From Bacteroidales bacterium UBA5548 (GTDB lineage: Bacteria; Bacteroidota; Bacteroidia; Bacteroidales; UBA932): DNA of 64,000 nt. Below the pieces are notes generated by a model that searched no databases, was not told where the DNA came from, and saw only the letters and a program-made list of their open reading frames with translations. Positions within the stretch are counted from its first letter, which is position 1. Each line of letters opens with the position of its first letter. The position numbers were made by a program, and so were the translations under genes. Location of the stretch: assembly GCA_002425935.1 (NCBI GenBank), contig DINE01000006.1:3527-67526 (forward strand), written 5' to 3'. This document shows, piece by piece, positions 35,619 to 44,750 of the stretch.

Positions 35619-36161
35619 ATGGACGATAAGGATCTCCTGGAGCTTTTCAGAGAGGAGGGAAAAGAGAATTACGCCTTCAACCTTATCGTTGATAAATACG
35701 GAGAGAGACTCTACTGGCATATCCGTAAACTTGTAGCTTCACATGAGGATGCCAATGACCTTCTTCAGGAGACATTCATAAAGGCGTGGTCGGCTCTTCC
35801 CCGCTTCAGGGAGGAGTCCCGTCTCTATACATGGCTCTACAGAATTGCTACGAACGAAACCCTTACTTTTATTAAGAAGGCAAAGCTTAAAGCAATGTTT
35901 TCGCTCAGTGACCACTCCCGCCAGCTGGAAAACCAGCTTGAGGCCGACCCCTATTTCAACGGTGACAATACCCAGATGGCATTTCACAAAGCAATACTCC
36001 GCCTGCCGCACAAGCAGCGTGCAGTTTTTAACATGCGCTATTTTGACGAGATGAGCTACGAAGATATCTCCGAGGTATCCGGTACCTCAGTTGGTGCATT
36101 AAAAGCCTCCTATCACCACGCCTATCAGAAAATTCAGGAATATTTAAAAGAGACAATTTAA
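35619..36161 (+). CDS. ECF-type RNA polymerase sigma factor
   Basis: A 180-residue sigma-70 family factor. Region 2 is at about residues 22-90: DANDLLQETFIKAWSALPRF is the -10 recognition part, followed by TWLYRIATNETL. Region 4 is at about 125-175 (LPHKQRAVFNMRYFDEMSYEDISEVSGTSVGALKASYHHAYQKI), a helix-turn-helix for -35 recognition. It is the first gene of a three-gene set with a membrane protein likely to be its anti-sigma factor and a small periplasmic protein, pointing to an envelope signal. Confidence 0.94.
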   Translation: MDDKDLLELFREEGKENYAFNLIVDKYGERLYWHIRKLVASHEDANDLLQETFIKAWSALPRFREESRLYTWLYRIATNETLTFIKKAKLKAMFSLSDHSRQLENQLEADPYFNGDNTQMAFHKAILRLPHKQRAVFNMRYFDEMSYEDISEVSGTSVGALKASYHHAYQKIQEYLKETI

Positions 36162-36191
36162 TCCTTTTGCTATTTTTATAGTCAAACAGAT

Positions 36192-36620
36192 ATGAAAAAG
36201 AAAATTAACATAGAAGATCCGCACCTTAAAGAGAATCCGTTTACGGTTCCTCAGGGATACTTCAATGAGATGAAGAACAATGTTGCAGAAAGGATCTCTG
36301 TAACCACCGGAGCACAAAAGACAGGTATTATCACCATTCTCAGACCTCAGGCCGCACTAATCTCTGCATTTGCCCTGATTTTTTTCATTGGCTATGCAGC
36401 ATTTACAATATTTACCCCAAGAGTATCAGAGAGCGAAATTACTGTGCTTTCGGCAGATAATCAGTTTATTGAAGAGGGGTTTCTAAAAACAACCTTTATT
36501 GACTTTTTTGACATTGAGGCAGAAACACAAACAGAGGAGATTCATACTCTTCCTTCTGATGAGGTAATTAGCTATATTAGCGAAAACATAGATATCATAA
36601 CACTAACTTCGTTGGAATAA
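36192..36620 (+). CDS. Probable membrane anti-sigma-like protein
   Basis: A 142-residue protein. The N-terminal motif ENPFTVPQGYFNEM (about residues 14-27) is one I recall in small membrane proteins encoded beside ECF sigma factors of Bacteroidota. One membrane helix lies at about 54-73 and a short acidic periplasmic tail follows. It starts 30 bases after the sigma gene. The anti-sigma role is inferred from order and topology; no zinc-binding anti-sigma motif is present. Confidence 0.68.
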   Translation: MKKKINIEDPHLKENPFTVPQGYFNEMKNNVAERISVTTGAQKTGIITILRPQAALISAFALIFFIGYAAFTIFTPRVSESEITVLSADNQFIEEGFLKTTFIDFFDIEAETQTEEIHTLPSDEVISYISENIDIITLTSLE

Positions 36621-36644
36621 CGGGGCATTATAATACGGTTAACA

Positions 36645-37142
36645 ATGAAAAAATTAATTTTAATACTCTTAGCTATCTGTCTTGCAATTCCTTCGATTGC
36701 ACAGCCGGAGCCTAATAAACAGCAGAGAAATCAGAGATATCAGCAGATTCAGAGTGCCAAAATTGCATTCTTTACTACAGAGCTCGAGCTTACACCAAAA
36801 GAGGCCGAGGAGTTTTGGCCTCTGTACAATCAGTACTGGAAAGAGCGCGAAGTTGTAATAAGAAGAGTTCAGGGCACCCTCAGAGAGGTTAATCGCTCCC
36901 TAAAGGGAGAACAGCCTATGTCTGACACCGAATTAAGAAAGAAACTTGAGATATACATAAATGGTCCTTCAGAAGAGGGTGCCATTCACAAGGATTATTT
37001 TGTAAAGTTTGTGAAGATACTCCCTCCGAAAAAGGTGGCAAAACTTTATGTTGCAGAAGAGGCATTCAGAATGAAGATGATTCACCAGTTAAGAGGTGGT
37101 GGCGGACCCGGCGTAACACCTCCTGATCAGAAACAGCCATAA
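36645..37142 (+). CDS. Periplasmic helical protein, LTxxQ/Spy-like
   Basis: A 165-residue exported protein (signal about 1-19, cleavage after SIAQ). The mature part is helical, with a segment ELTPKEAEEFWPLYNQYWKER (about 50-70) that resembles the LTxxQ region of Spy/CpxP chaperones. The C-terminus is Gly/Pro-rich (GGGGPGVTPP). It lies 24 bases after the anti-sigma-like gene, so the three genes look like an envelope-stress unit. The Spy relation is by resemblance only. Confidence 0.7.
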   Translation: MKKLILILLAICLAIPSIAQPEPNKQQRNQRYQQIQSAKIAFFTTELELTPKEAEEFWPLYNQYWKEREVVIRRVQGTLREVNRSLKGEQPMSDTELRKKLEIYINGPSEEGAIHKDYFVKFVKILPPKKVAKLYVAEEAFRMKMIHQLRGGGGPGVTPPDQKQP

Positions 37143-37152
37143 ACCGGAGTCG

Positions 37153-37935
37153 CTAATCACTTGACTTTGTAGAGGAAAACTCCTTGAGGTAATAATCTCC
37201 CACAAGCGAGCAGTACTCAGGAGTGTAAAGTACTCCCCCGGCAATTTGCATTACAAGGGCCTCCTCAATAAGGGAGGCCTTTTCATTTTTTGAGAATTCA
37301 ATTAAACAGCGCTTATCTCTCTTCCCGGCCAATGTTTTTACCCTGCACAATCTGCATGAGTACAGCCCGTAATCTAGCGCAGTACTGATTAGCAACTCTG
37401 CCTGATCGGAGGGAAGAACAACTGCAAAAATGCCATTTGGCTCCAGAAGCAATACTACTCCGCTCAGCAGATCAGAAAAGGGAAGTTCGCAATTATGTCT
37501 GGCAAGGGTCTTTCTTTGGGAGGGGCTTTTTAGGGAGTTTGTGAAAAACGGAGGGTTGGAGACTATCAACGAATACCTTTTTAACCCCGAACCAGTATCT
37601 GATTGCTCACTTTTAACCAGCTCCTGCAATGAAATGTGTTCCGATGACAGTCGGCTACTCCACGGCGAGTTTTCAAAATTGAGTTTTGCCTCATTAGCCG
37701 CATCTTTGTCAATATCAATGGCATCAACTTGAAAGCTGCCTGATTTTTCGGACAAACGTTGTGCAATAATCAGTGAAATTACCCCGGTTCCGGTGCCAAT
37801 GTCCAAAACCATTAAGACGCCTTTATCTGCATCCGGCAAAGAGACCCACGCAGGTAAAAGTACACCGTCTGTGTTTACCTTCATGGCAGAACTTGTCTGT
37901 CTTACCGAGAATTTCTTAAAGTAAAAACTCCCCAT
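37153..37935 (-). CDS. trmN6: tRNA1(Val) A37 N6-methyltransferase-like protein
   Basis: SAM-dependent N6-adenine methyltransferase related to E. coli YfiC/TrmN6. Motif I is [17 protein letters not shown] (about residues 44-60). The catalytic NPPFF is in [13 protein letters not shown] (about 129-141). FxFKKF and KVNTDG at the N-terminus ([20 protein letters not shown]) are YfiC-like. The length of 260 residues fits. Its start overlaps the end of the ABC ATPase gene by 20 bases. Confidence 0.88.
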   Translation of the reverse strand: MGSFYFKKFSVRQTSSAMKVNTDGVLLPAWVSLPDADKGVLMVLDIGTGTGVISLIIAQRLSEKSGSFQVDAIDIDKDAANEAKLNFENSPWSSRLSSEHISLQELVKSEQSDTGSGLKRYSLIVSNPPFFTNSLKSPSQRKTLARHNCELPFSDLLSGVVLLLEPNGIFAVVLPSDQAELLISTALDYGLYSCRLCRVKTLAGKRDKRCLIEFSKNEKASLIEEALVMQIAGGVLYTPEYCSLVGDYYLKEFSSTKSSD

Positions 37936-38569
37936 CTTTCATCTCGAGAACTCTGTCACTCATCTTTGCAAGATCTCTGTCATGGGTTACTATAACAACC
38001 GTCTGACGATATTTGTCTCTCAGGTCAAAAAAGAGTTTGTGAATCTCCTGCTTGGTATTTGTATCAAGATTACCTGACGGTTCATCGGCAAACAAGACAG
38101 CAGGCCTGTTTATCAAAGCTCTGGCTATTGCAACTCGCTGCTGCTCTCCGCCACTTAGCTCAGTTGGTTTGTGGGTAAGCCTCTCCCCTAATCCAAGAAA
38201 AGTGAGCAACTCTGCAGCACTCTCTCTCGCTCCGGACATTTTTACACCGGCAATCAGCGCCGGTATGGCCACATTTTCGAGAGCAGTAAACTCAGGTAGT
38301 AGATGGTGAAACTGAAATACAAACCCAATTTTTCTATTTCTGAAATCGGCAAGCTCGTCTGATTTAAGAGCAAATACATCAGTTCCGTCTATATACACCT
38401 TGCCAGAGTCAGGATTTGAAAGGGTACCAAGAATTTGGAGCAAGCTGGACTTACCCGCCCCGCTTGCTCCAACGATACTTAGTACTTCGGAATCCCCGGC
38501 CTCAAAGTCAATTCCCTTTAAAACAAGGAGAGGACCGAAAGATTTAGTAATATTCTGTGCCTTTATCAT
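37916..38569 (-). CDS. lolD: ABC transporter ATP-binding protein, LolD-like
   Basis: ATPase of the MacB/LolD/FtsE class. Walker A GASGAGKS is at 34-41, the signature [15 protein letters not shown] is at about 138-152, and Walker [13 protein letters not shown] is at about 158-169. The H-loop is [10 protein letters not shown]. The short 217-residue form with the SGNLD variant resembles LolD, which extracts lipoproteins from the inner membrane with LolC/E; no permease gene is adjacent, so the symbol is tentative. Confidence 0.85.
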   Translation of the reverse strand: MIKAQNITKSFGPLLVLKGIDFEAGDSEVLSIVGASGAGKSSLLQILGTLSNPDSGKVYIDGTDVFALKSDELADFRNRKIGFVFQFHHLLPEFTALENVAIPALIAGVKMSGARESAAELLTFLGLGERLTHKPTELSGGEQQRVAIARALINRPAVLFADEPSGNLDTNTKQEIHKLFFDLRDKYRQTVVIVTHDRDLAKMSDRVLEMKDGEFLL

Positions 38570-38574
38570 TAATG

Positions 38575-40728
38575 TTATTCGTCCTTCTCGCTTGCTTCGT
38601 ACTCCTTAAGAAGTTTATCCTGAACCTCTGCAGGAACCTGTTGGTAATCTGCATAAGTCATTGTAAAGGTAGCTCTTCCCGAGGTAAGTGAACTCAGCGT
38701 TGTAGAGTATTTGTGCATCTCGGCAAGCGGAACACGTGCCTTAAGAACCTCAAATCCCTTCTCACTGCTCATTCCCTCGATCATGGCTCTTCTGTTCTGA
38801 AGGTCGCTCATTACATCACCCATATACTCGCTCGGCACCAGAACCTCAACATTGTAAATCGGCTCCATAATCTTAGGACCAGCCTTTTTGAAAGCCTCTT
38901 TGAATGCATTACGTCCTGCAAGTTTGAAAGAGATCTCATTTGAGTCAACCGGGTGCATCTTACCATCGTAAACAAATACTCTGATATCACGGGCGTATGA
39001 ACCAGTCAGAGGACCCTCCTCCATCTTCTCCATTATACCCTTTAGAATGGCTGGCATAAAACGTGCGTCAATTGCACCACCCACGATACAGTTATAGTAC
39101 TCTAGTTTTCCACCCCAATCCATTGTGTACTCCTCTTTACCCTTAAGGTTAAGCACAAGCTCTCTGCCATCCACTTTAAATTTATTTCCTGCAGGAACAC
39201 CCTCAACAACAGGCTCAAGAAGCAGGTGAACTTCACCAAACTGACCGGCTCCACCGGACTGCTTTCTATGTCTGTAATCGGCTGTAGCCACTTTTGTTAT
39301 GGTCTCCCTGTAAGGAATTTTAGGAGAGAAGAGGTCAACCTCTATCTTGTTTGTATTTGTCAGGTGCCACTTAAGGATATTAATATGGTGCTCACCCTGA
39401 CCGCTTAATATTGTTTGTTTAAGCTCTTTTGAGTACTCAACTTTAATTGTAGGATCCTCGGCATGAGCTCTGTTTAGAAGTTCGCCAAGTTTCTCTTCGT
39501 CTTTCTCAACTTTAGCTTTAATTGCTGTTCTGAACTTAGAAGGTGGGAAAATAATCGGCTCGAATGCCCACTCTTTAGAACCTCCGTTAAGAGTCTGATT
39601 TGTCTTTACAGACTTAAGCTTAACTGTACATCCGATATCACCGGCAACTATCTCTGTAAGCTTCTCTCTCTTCTTACCTGCTACGGCATATATTGTAGAG
39701 ATTCTCTCCTTGGCACCGGTTTCGTGGTTGGTTACATCCATCCCCTCGGTAAGTTTTCCCGACATAACCCTGAAGTACGAAACCTCTCCCAGGTGTTGCT
39801 CAATTGCAGTTTTATATATAAATAGTGAAGTTTGTCCGCTTTGTTCGCAAGGAACTGTTTCGCCTGATTTAAGTTTCTGAACCGATTTGTCAGGAGTTGG
39901 AGCAACATTAATAATGAACTCCATAAGCCTCTTAACTCCAATATCCTTCTTTCCTGAAAGACAGAACACCGGCATTATCTCACACTTTGACAAACCAATA
40001 GAGAGCCCTTTACGAATTTCATCTTCTGAAAGCTGACCTTTATCAAAGAAGATCTCCATCAACTCCTCATCATTCTCGGCTGCCATCTCTGCCAGCTCCT
40101 GATGGTATTCAGCTGCCTGGTCTGCAAGATCTGCAGGGATTTCATGCTCCTCCCTTGTACCGTTTTCATCCTTGAAAACATACATCTTCATCTTAAGAAC
40201 ATCTACAAAAGATTTAAACGCAAGACCCGGATCAATAGGAAACTGAATCAAAACTACTCTTTTACCGAAAGTCTGTTTTAAAGATTCTATTGCTCCTTCC
40301 CAGTTTGCCTTTTCGTGATCAAGCTGATTAACGCCAAGGATAAGCGGCTTGCCGTGCTTTTCGGCATAGCGGGCTAATATCTCTGTCCCAACTTCAACAC
40401 CCTGTTGTGCGTTGACAATCATAACTCCCGTATCGGCAACTTTGAATGCAGAGATTACTCCTCCGACGAAATCGTCCGAACCGGGAGTATCAATTATATT
40501 CAGCTTATTATCCATAAACTCTGTATATAACAGAGATGGATAAATTGACCTTTGATAAATCTGCTCAATTTCTGTGTTGTCACTTACTGTTGTTTTCGCC
40601 TCAACCGAACCTCTGCGGTCAATTACTTTACCTTCAAACAACATTGTCTCCGCAAGGGTAGTTTTACCAGACTTCGTATTTCCTAACAGGACTACGTTGC
40701 GGATGTTTTGGGTGGGATAGACTTTCAT
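38575..40728 (-). CDS. EF-G paralogue (EF-G2-like) with degenerate G motifs
   Basis: A 717-residue translational GTPase-like protein with the EF-G domain order. G1 is GNTKSGKTT (16-24). G3 reads DTPGSDDF (80-87): the histidine that activates water in EF-G (DTPGH) is Ser84. G4 reads NQLD (134-137) where NKxD is usual. Domains II-V follow, with a domain IV segment [22 protein letters not shown] at about 465-486. A Bacteroides thetaiotaomicron EF-G paralogue is reported to support translation without GTPase activity during starvation; this protein fits that class. A ribosomal-protection or ordinary fusA role is less likely. Confidence 0.88.
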   Translation of the reverse strand: MKVYPTQNIRNVVLLGNTKSGKTTLAETMLFEGKVIDRRGSVEAKTTVSDNTEIEQIYQRSIYPSLLYTEFMDNKLNIIDTPGSDDFVGGVISAFKVADTGVMIVNAQQGVEVGTEILARYAEKHGKPLILGVNQLDHEKANWEGAIESLKQTFGKRVVLIQFPIDPGLAFKSFVDVLKMKMYVFKDENGTREEHEIPADLADQAAEYHQELAEMAAENDEELMEIFFDKGQLSEDEIRKGLSIGLSKCEIMPVFCLSGKKDIGVKRLMEFIINVAPTPDKSVQKLKSGETVPCEQSGQTSLFIYKTAIEQHLGEVSYFRVMSGKLTEGMDVTNHETGAKERISTIYAVAGKKREKLTEIVAGDIGCTVKLKSVKTNQTLNGGSKEWAFEPIIFPPSKFRTAIKAKVEKDEEKLGELLNRAHAEDPTIKVEYSKELKQTILSGQGEHHINILKWHLTNTNKIEVDLFSPKIPYRETITKVATADYRHRKQSGGAGQFGEVHLLLEPVVEGVPAGNKFKVDGRELVLNLKGKEEYTMDWGGKLEYYNCIVGGAIDARFMPAILKGIMEKMEEGPLTGSYARDIRVFVYDGKMHPVDSNEISFKLAGRNAFKEAFKKAGPKIMEPIYNVEVLVPSEYMGDVMSDLQNRRAMIEGMSSEKGFEVLKARVPLAEMHKYSTTLSSLTSGRATFTMTYADYQQVPAEVQDKLLKEYEASEKDE

Positions 40729-40800
40729 AATTAATCTAAATTACATATTAGTTACTTCTTTTTAGTTCATTTTTAATAACGAATTTTAAAAACAGAACAT

Positions 40801-40808
40801 CAAATTTA
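40801..40808 (-). promoter_or_regulatory. Candidate -7 box for the EF-G2-like gene
   Basis: The minus strand reads TAAATTTG, a TAnnTTTG match about 73 bases upstream of the ATG, giving a leader of roughly 70 bases. No -33 TTTG is clear. Confidence 0.43.
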
Positions 40809-40819
40809 GAAAAAATTTT

Positions 40820-41131
40820 TCAATAGGCAATATGGTTAACCCCCCTTATAAAGCCTCCAAAAGTATCAAATCCCGAGTATCTGAATAAATCTTCAAAAGG
40901 AACCCCCATCCGCAGAAGTTCTGCAGAGTGCTGAACCCTGTACATGGCAATCAGCTTCTGCAACGTCATCCCAAAAAGAGAATGCACAAGTCGCTCCATG
41001 CACCTTAAGGGAACTCCTGTCAATGTAGAGATGTCTTCGGGGCAAAATTCCGGGTTAAGAAACAATCTCCTCTTTTCAAATATCTCCACGAGAGACTCTG
41101 TCCTCCGGAGATCTGCTGTTGCACAATTCAT
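40820..41131 (-). CDS. Minimal AraC-type DNA-binding protein
   Basis: A 103-residue protein consisting almost only of an AraC-like double helix-turn-helix: PEDISTLTGVPLRCMERLVHSLFG (first HTH, about 31-54), then TLQKLIAMYRVQHSAELLRMG and VPFEDLFRYSGFDTFGGFIRG (second HTH). There is no sensor domain. ATG 41131 is chosen because it follows a good promoter at 41151-41183; the longer in-frame start lies upstream of that promoter. The XRE-type gene is divergent. It sits directly upstream of the EF-G2-like gene. Confidence 0.75.
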   Translation of the reverse strand: MNCATADLRRTESLVEIFEKRRLFLNPEFCPEDISTLTGVPLRCMERLVHSLFGMTLQKLIAMYRVQHSAELLRMGVPFEDLFRYSGFDTFGGFIRGVNHIAY

Positions 41132-41150
41132 AATCCAAAATATTTTTCTG

Positions 41151-41183
41151 CAAATGTAAACCTCCGGCATTGGCAAAAACAAA
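41151..41183 (-). promoter_or_regulatory. Promoter for the AraC-type gene
   Basis: On the minus strand, TTTG (41183-41180), a 21-base spacer and TACATTTG (41158-41151) fit the -33/-7 consensus. Transcription would begin about 15 bases before ATG 41131. Confidence 0.58.
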
Positions 41184-41258
41184 CCTGAGCATGTTGTTTT
41201 TCTGATTTTAGCTCAATTTTATCGTTATTTAAAAATATTTTCTAAATACAGTATCTTT

Positions 41259-41288
41259 TGCCTGTTTTTTTCACAACCTATGCCTGTT
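41259..41288 (+). repeat. Direct repeat TGCCTGTT upstream of the XRE gene
   Basis: TGCCTGTT occurs at 41259-41266 and 41281-41288, a 22-base period (about two helical turns), just upstream of the XRE -7 box. This spacing suits a dimeric regulator binding on one DNA face. Confidence 0.45.
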
Positions 41289-41311
41289 ATTCATTAGTGC
41301 CATCTTAAACA

Positions 41312-41319
41312 TAAATTTG
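41312..41319 (+). promoter_or_regulatory. Candidate -7 box of the XRE regulator gene
   Basis: TAAATTTG matches TAnnTTTG and ends 6 bases before ATG 41326, so the transcript would be nearly leaderless. A TTTG at -33 is absent. Confidence 0.42.
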
Positions 41320-41325
41320 TCATAT

Positions 41326-41721
41326 ATGGATTTTGACGCGATTAGAGAACGTATTAAAAGGGAGAGACGCACCCTTGGATATACTCAGGAGTATATGGCA
41401 ACTTCGCTGGGAATATCTGTTAACTCTTATCGTGAAATCGAGAGTGGTACAACGCTTTTAATAAACCCCCGTTTGGAAGAGATTGCCCGAATTCTTGGCA
41501 AGCCTCTTGAAAGTTTAATTTTTGATACAGGATCTGCTCTTGAGTACTCTCAGAAACTTGGAGAGATAGAGAGAGAGTTTAAAGAGAGGCTCGAGATTAT
41601 GGAGACATCGTTTAAGATTAAGCTAACTGAGAAGGAGGGGGAGATAAATGTATTAAAGGCCAATCTTGAGACAAAGGAGAGCATTATTGGTGTACTTCGT
41701 GAGAGGCTTCCTGAGTACTGA
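41326..41721 (+). CDS. XRE-family helix-turn-helix protein with coiled-coil tail
   Basis: A 131-residue protein. Residues about 5-62 form a Cro/CI helix-turn-helix: IKRERRTLGYTQEYMATSLGISVNSYREIESGTTLL. The C-terminal 55 residues are heptad-like and charged (SQKLGEIEREFKERLEIMETSFKIKLTEKEGEINVLKANLETKE), a likely dimerising coiled coil. ATG 41326 is preferred to an in-frame TTG three codons earlier. It is divergent from the AraC-type gene; the direct repeat in between may be its operator. rnhB follows downstream. Confidence 0.85.
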   Translation: MDFDAIRERIKRERRTLGYTQEYMATSLGISVNSYREIESGTTLLINPRLEEIARILGKPLESLIFDTGSALEYSQKLGEIEREFKERLEIMETSFKIKLTEKEGEINVLKANLETKESIIGVLRERLPEY

Positions 41722-41781
41722 TACAACTTCACATCAACTATTTTTTAAAATTTGAAACGCCCTTGCTATCTTGCGTAAGTT

Positions 41782-42366
41782 ATGGCAAAAACGCTTCTTG
41801 GTTTTTTTAACCCGGCAGGAGTTGAGGCAGGGTGTGACGAGGCAGGCAGAGGGTGTCTGGCGGGGCCCGTTTTTGCAGCGGCGGTAATACTCACTAAGGA
41901 TTTTTATCATCCTCTGTTGAATGATTCAAAACAACTTACCGAAAAGGAGCGGGAATTTCTGAGGCCAATCATTGAGAGAGAGGCCCGGGCATGGGCTGTG
42001 GCATCCGCCGATGCAGCTGAAATTGACAAGATTAACATATTAAATGCCTCAATATTATCTATGCACAGAGCGCTCGACAAGCTTATCATTAAACCGGATC
42101 TTATTCTGGTGGACGGAAACAGATTCAAGCCCTGGGGAGAGACACGGCATTTGTGTATTACCGGAGGTGATGGTAAATACGCCTCAATTGCGGCCGCCTC
42201 TGTCCTGGCCAAAAGCTACCGTGATGAGTTCATGCGTAAAATTGCTCAGGAGTATCCCATGTATGGCTGGGATAAAAATATGGCCTACCCGACAAAGTTT
42301 CACAGGGAGGCCATAAGGGAGTCCGGCATATCGCCGTATCACCGGAAAACATTCCGGCTTTTATGA
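41782..42366 (+). CDS. rnhB: Ribonuclease HII
   Basis: Endonuclease that cuts RNA in RNA-DNA hybrids and removes misincorporated ribonucleotides. [14 protein letters not shown] at about 17-30 carries catalytic D19 and E20. ILVDGNRF at about 109-116 and [13 protein letters not shown] at about 132-144 hold further active-site residues. Length of 194 residues is normal. Its stop abuts the stop of the convergent anti-sigma-like gene with one base between. Confidence 0.96.
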   Translation: MAKTLLGFFNPAGVEAGCDEAGRGCLAGPVFAAAVILTKDFYHPLLNDSKQLTEKEREFLRPIIEREARAWAVASADAAEIDKINILNASILSMHRALDKLIIKPDLILVDGNRFKPWGETRHLCITGGDGKYASIAAASVLAKSYRDEFMRKIAQEYPMYGWDKNMAYPTKFHREAIRESGISPYHRKTFRLL

Positions 42367-42367
42367 G

Positions 42368-42703
42368 TCAGTTTGTCTGATCAAGTGCAATCTTGCTAAC
42401 GGCAAATACCGAGATAACAGCAAGTATAAATGATATAATTATCTCAGGGGTCAGAAGTGATGTATCGGCAACAGCACCGCCGAATGATGCCAGACCGCTT
42501 ATCACCTCGGCATAACCGCCAAGAAGAATAAAGATCAGAATGCCTGTAAGAGCAAATGCCAAAATTATAATCTTGCTTTTGTCCTTTTTGACTACCGGTG
42601 CAGGCAGACAGTCCAATGTAGCGAAGAGCCTGTCGCTAAAGCCATTGTCTTGAACCGTTTGTTTGTGATCGTCAAAGAATTTTCTGTAGTCAGCCTCTTT
42701 CAT
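42368..42703 (-). CDS. Probable anti-sigma-like membrane protein (DUF5056-type)
   Basis: A 111-residue protein with the N-terminal segment FFDDHKQTVQDNGFSDRLFATL, which resembles the DUF5056 family of Bacteroidota. Two membrane helices lie at about residues 45-62 and 84-102. ATG 42703 is taken over a TTG two codons upstream. It overlaps the end of the sigma gene by 14 bases, so translation is probably coupled; an anti-sigma role is inferred. Confidence 0.75.
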   Translation of the reverse strand: MKEADYRKFFDDHKQTVQDNGFSDRLFATLDCLPAPVVKKDKSKIIILAFALTGILIFILLGGYAEVISGLASFGGAVADTSLLTPEIIISFILAVISVFAVSKIALDQTN

Positions 42704-43187
42704 AACCAATATTTTTTAAGTGTGCCTCAAGGTTCGTTTTTGCCCGTGAGAGATGTGATTTGACAGTGTTTTCATTTATACCCGTGATTGCCGTTATCTC
42801 TTTAATGGGTTTATCCTCCATATAGAAAAGCAGAATACAGCTTTTCTCTTTTTCATTCAATTTTGAGAGAGCCATGTAAAGCTCCTGGTTACGGTATCTC
42901 TCGTCAGGATTATCGCTGCCATACAGCTTCCCTTCGCTTATCTCTGTGTTTGAGTATCGCTGAGATACTCTTTTATCGTCGCAAAAGCAGTTGTAGGCAA
43001 TCTTGAAGAGCCATGTTGAAAATTTTGACTTTCCGAAAAAGTTGCCGAGGTTCAGGTATGCCTTAATGAATGCCTCCTGTGCAATATCATCTGCAAGAGA
43101 GGTGTTCCCGTGGCAGAGATTAATCAGGAACCGCCTGAGCGGCTCCTGATTTAACCTTACTTGTTGTTCAAACTCGGCCCTTGTCAA
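42690..43187 (-). CDS. ECF-type RNA polymerase sigma factor
   Basis: A 165-residue sigma factor. Region 2 contains SLADDIAQEAFIKAYLNLGNFFGKSKFSTWLFKIAYNCF (about 30-68). Region 4 is LNEKEKSCILLFYMEDKPIKEITAITGINENTVKSHLSRAKTNL (about 110-153). The start appears to be TTG at 43187; no nearby ATG is in frame. It is preceded by the DUF6249 protein gene (11 bases) and overlaps the anti-sigma-like gene downstream. Confidence 0.92.
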   Translation of the reverse strand: MTRAEFEQQVRLNQEPLRRFLINLCHGNTSLADDIAQEAFIKAYLNLGNFFGKSKFSTWLFKIAYNCFCDDKRVSQRYSNTEISEGKLYGSDNPDERYRNQELYMALSKLNEKEKSCILLFYMEDKPIKEITAITGINENTVKSHLSRAKTNLEAHLKNIGYERG

Positions 43188-43198
43188 ATTTTTTCAAA

Positions 43199-43555
43199 TT
43201 ATAACTCTTTCTCTTTTTTACTCTTGTTTATGAGATAGGCAGCAAGCTGGCCTAGTCCGATAAACAGAGGGATGAATCCGAAAGCTGCAAATTTGAGCTC
43301 GTTAAAGAAAAGATAGAGTGCTACAAAAAGTCCGATACCTACTCCTATTGTTACCAGAGATGATGCCAGAGGGTCGTACTTCTTCTCTTTTCTTGAGTCT
43401 GCGAGCAGTTCGGGAGATATCTCCTTCCCGTGCTCAATTGCTTTCATTATCACCTGGTTTCTTGACTTGTCTCTTAATACTTTTGAGATGAACACAATAA
43501 GTATAATAGCTATTGCAGTAAGAAACGGACTGATAATTCCAAAAACTCCTTCCAT
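43199..43555 (-). CDS. DUF6249-like small membrane protein
   Basis: A 118-residue protein with a hydrophobic N-terminal helix (about 5-25), a charged stretch (KVLRDKSRNQVIMKAIEHGKEISPELL), and two further hydrophobic helices at about 65-83 and 88-107. This matches the DUF6249 pattern as I recall it. It lies just upstream of the ECF sigma gene and may belong to the same regulatory unit; function is unknown. Confidence 0.78.
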   Translation of the reverse strand: MEGVFGIISPFLTAIAIILIVFISKVLRDKSRNQVIMKAIEHGKEISPELLADSRKEKKYDPLASSLVTIGVGIGLFVALYLFFNELKFAAFGFIPLFIGLGQLAAYLINKSKKEKEL

Positions 43556-43586
43556 ATTATTTTGTGTTATTTGTTCGGATGTTAGA

Positions 43587-44723
43587 CTAAATTTCCTTTA
43601 AAAAAGTTGCAGCATCTGCAGATATTTTTTCAAGATACTCTTTTGCATTAACTATTGCCAGCTCTTTTTCAGGCTCAATATAAGAAATTGCAAAAAGCGT
43701 GGTGGCACCAATCTGCTTAATCTCTTTGTCTGTAAGATGGTTATCTCCACAAATAATCCAGAGAGGCTTTTTATGTCTTTTGCAAAGTTCTCCAACGCCG
43801 GCAACCAGTTTTCCCGAAAGGCTCTGCTGATCGACCCTCCCCTCACCTGTAATTACAAGATGAGCCTCCTTTATGCATCTGTCTATATCCATAAAGTCGA
43901 ACAGAACCCGCCAGCCGCTGCGTAGCTTTGCACCACAGTATGCCGAGAGGGCAAAACCTGTTCCGCCGGCTGCACCCGACCCCGGCAACAGAGAGTGATC
44001 TTTCCCGAAATAGGCTTCGGACACTCTGGCAAAATTTAACATCCCGGCTTCCAGAAACTCAATCTCCTCTTCATCTGCCCCCTTCTGCGGCCCGTAAACC
44101 CTGCTTGCTCCCTTTAGTCCGGTGAGCGGATTAGTTACATCGCTGGCAACTTCTATATTTAACCCTTTTAAAAGCGGATCAACCCCGGAGTCATTGACAA
44201 GCTTGATATTTATAAGGTCTCTTCCGGCGATATGCTCACCTGATCTCACATCCCTGCCATCTTCATCGGTAAAACGAAACCCGAGAGCCTCGAGCATACC
44301 TGCCCCGCCATCATTGGTTGCACTGCCGCCAATTCCTATCAAAATATCCTTAAACCCCATCCGGGCAACCTGCCTGATAACAACCCCTAAACCGTAGGTG
44401 CTTGTATATAATGGATTTCTCTCATCTCTGGCAAGAAGGTTCAGGCCGGTTGATTTTGCCATCTCAATGAGGACCCTCTCTCCAGTCTTAAGAACCGGAA
44501 CTTTGATACCTCTGCCAAGAGGGTCGAAGCTCTCTACAAAAATTCGTTCAGTCTCCTTACTCTCAAGAGCTTCAAGAGTTCCTTCGCCTCCATCTGCCAA
44601 AGGAACCTTAACAATTTCCAGAGGTTCGTGGTATGTCACAAGGCCTCTCGCAATTGCCTCAGAAACCTCTCTTGCAGTGAGACTTCCCCTAAACTTGTCT
44701 ACCAGTATGAGAACCTTTATCAT
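43587..44723 (-). CDS. Glycerate kinase
   Basis: Class II glycerate kinase (GarK/GlxK family) that phosphorylates D-glycerate, usually at the 2-position, feeding glycolysis. KVLILVDKFRGSLTAREVSEAIARGL at the N-terminus (residues 3-28), VPLADGGEGTLEAL (about 40-53), GIGGSATNDGGAGMLEALGFRF (about 130-151) and LPGSGAAGGTGFALSAY (about 245-261) are family blocks. Length 378 is normal. It stands alone, 31 bases upstream of the DUF6249 gene. Confidence 0.94.
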   Translation of the reverse strand: MIKVLILVDKFRGSLTAREVSEAIARGLVTYHEPLEIVKVPLADGGEGTLEALESKETERIFVESFDPLGRGIKVPVLKTGERVLIEMAKSTGLNLLARDERNPLYTSTYGLGVVIRQVARMGFKDILIGIGGSATNDGGAGMLEALGFRFTDEDGRDVRSGEHIAGRDLINIKLVNDSGVDPLLKGLNIEVASDVTNPLTGLKGASRVYGPQKGADEEEIEFLEAGMLNFARVSEAYFGKDHSLLPGSGAAGGTGFALSAYCGAKLRSGWRVLFDFMDIDRCIKEAHLVITGEGRVDQQSLSGKLVAGVGELCKRHKKPLWIICGDNHLTDKEIKQIGATTLFAISYIEPEKELAIVNAKEYLEKISADAATFLKEI

Positions 44724-44750
44724 GTCAATATCCCATTCATGTAAATATAC

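Noticed and set aside
41317..41325. TTG start for the XRE gene
   Set aside because: It lies inside the -7 box; the ATG at 41326 is better placed.
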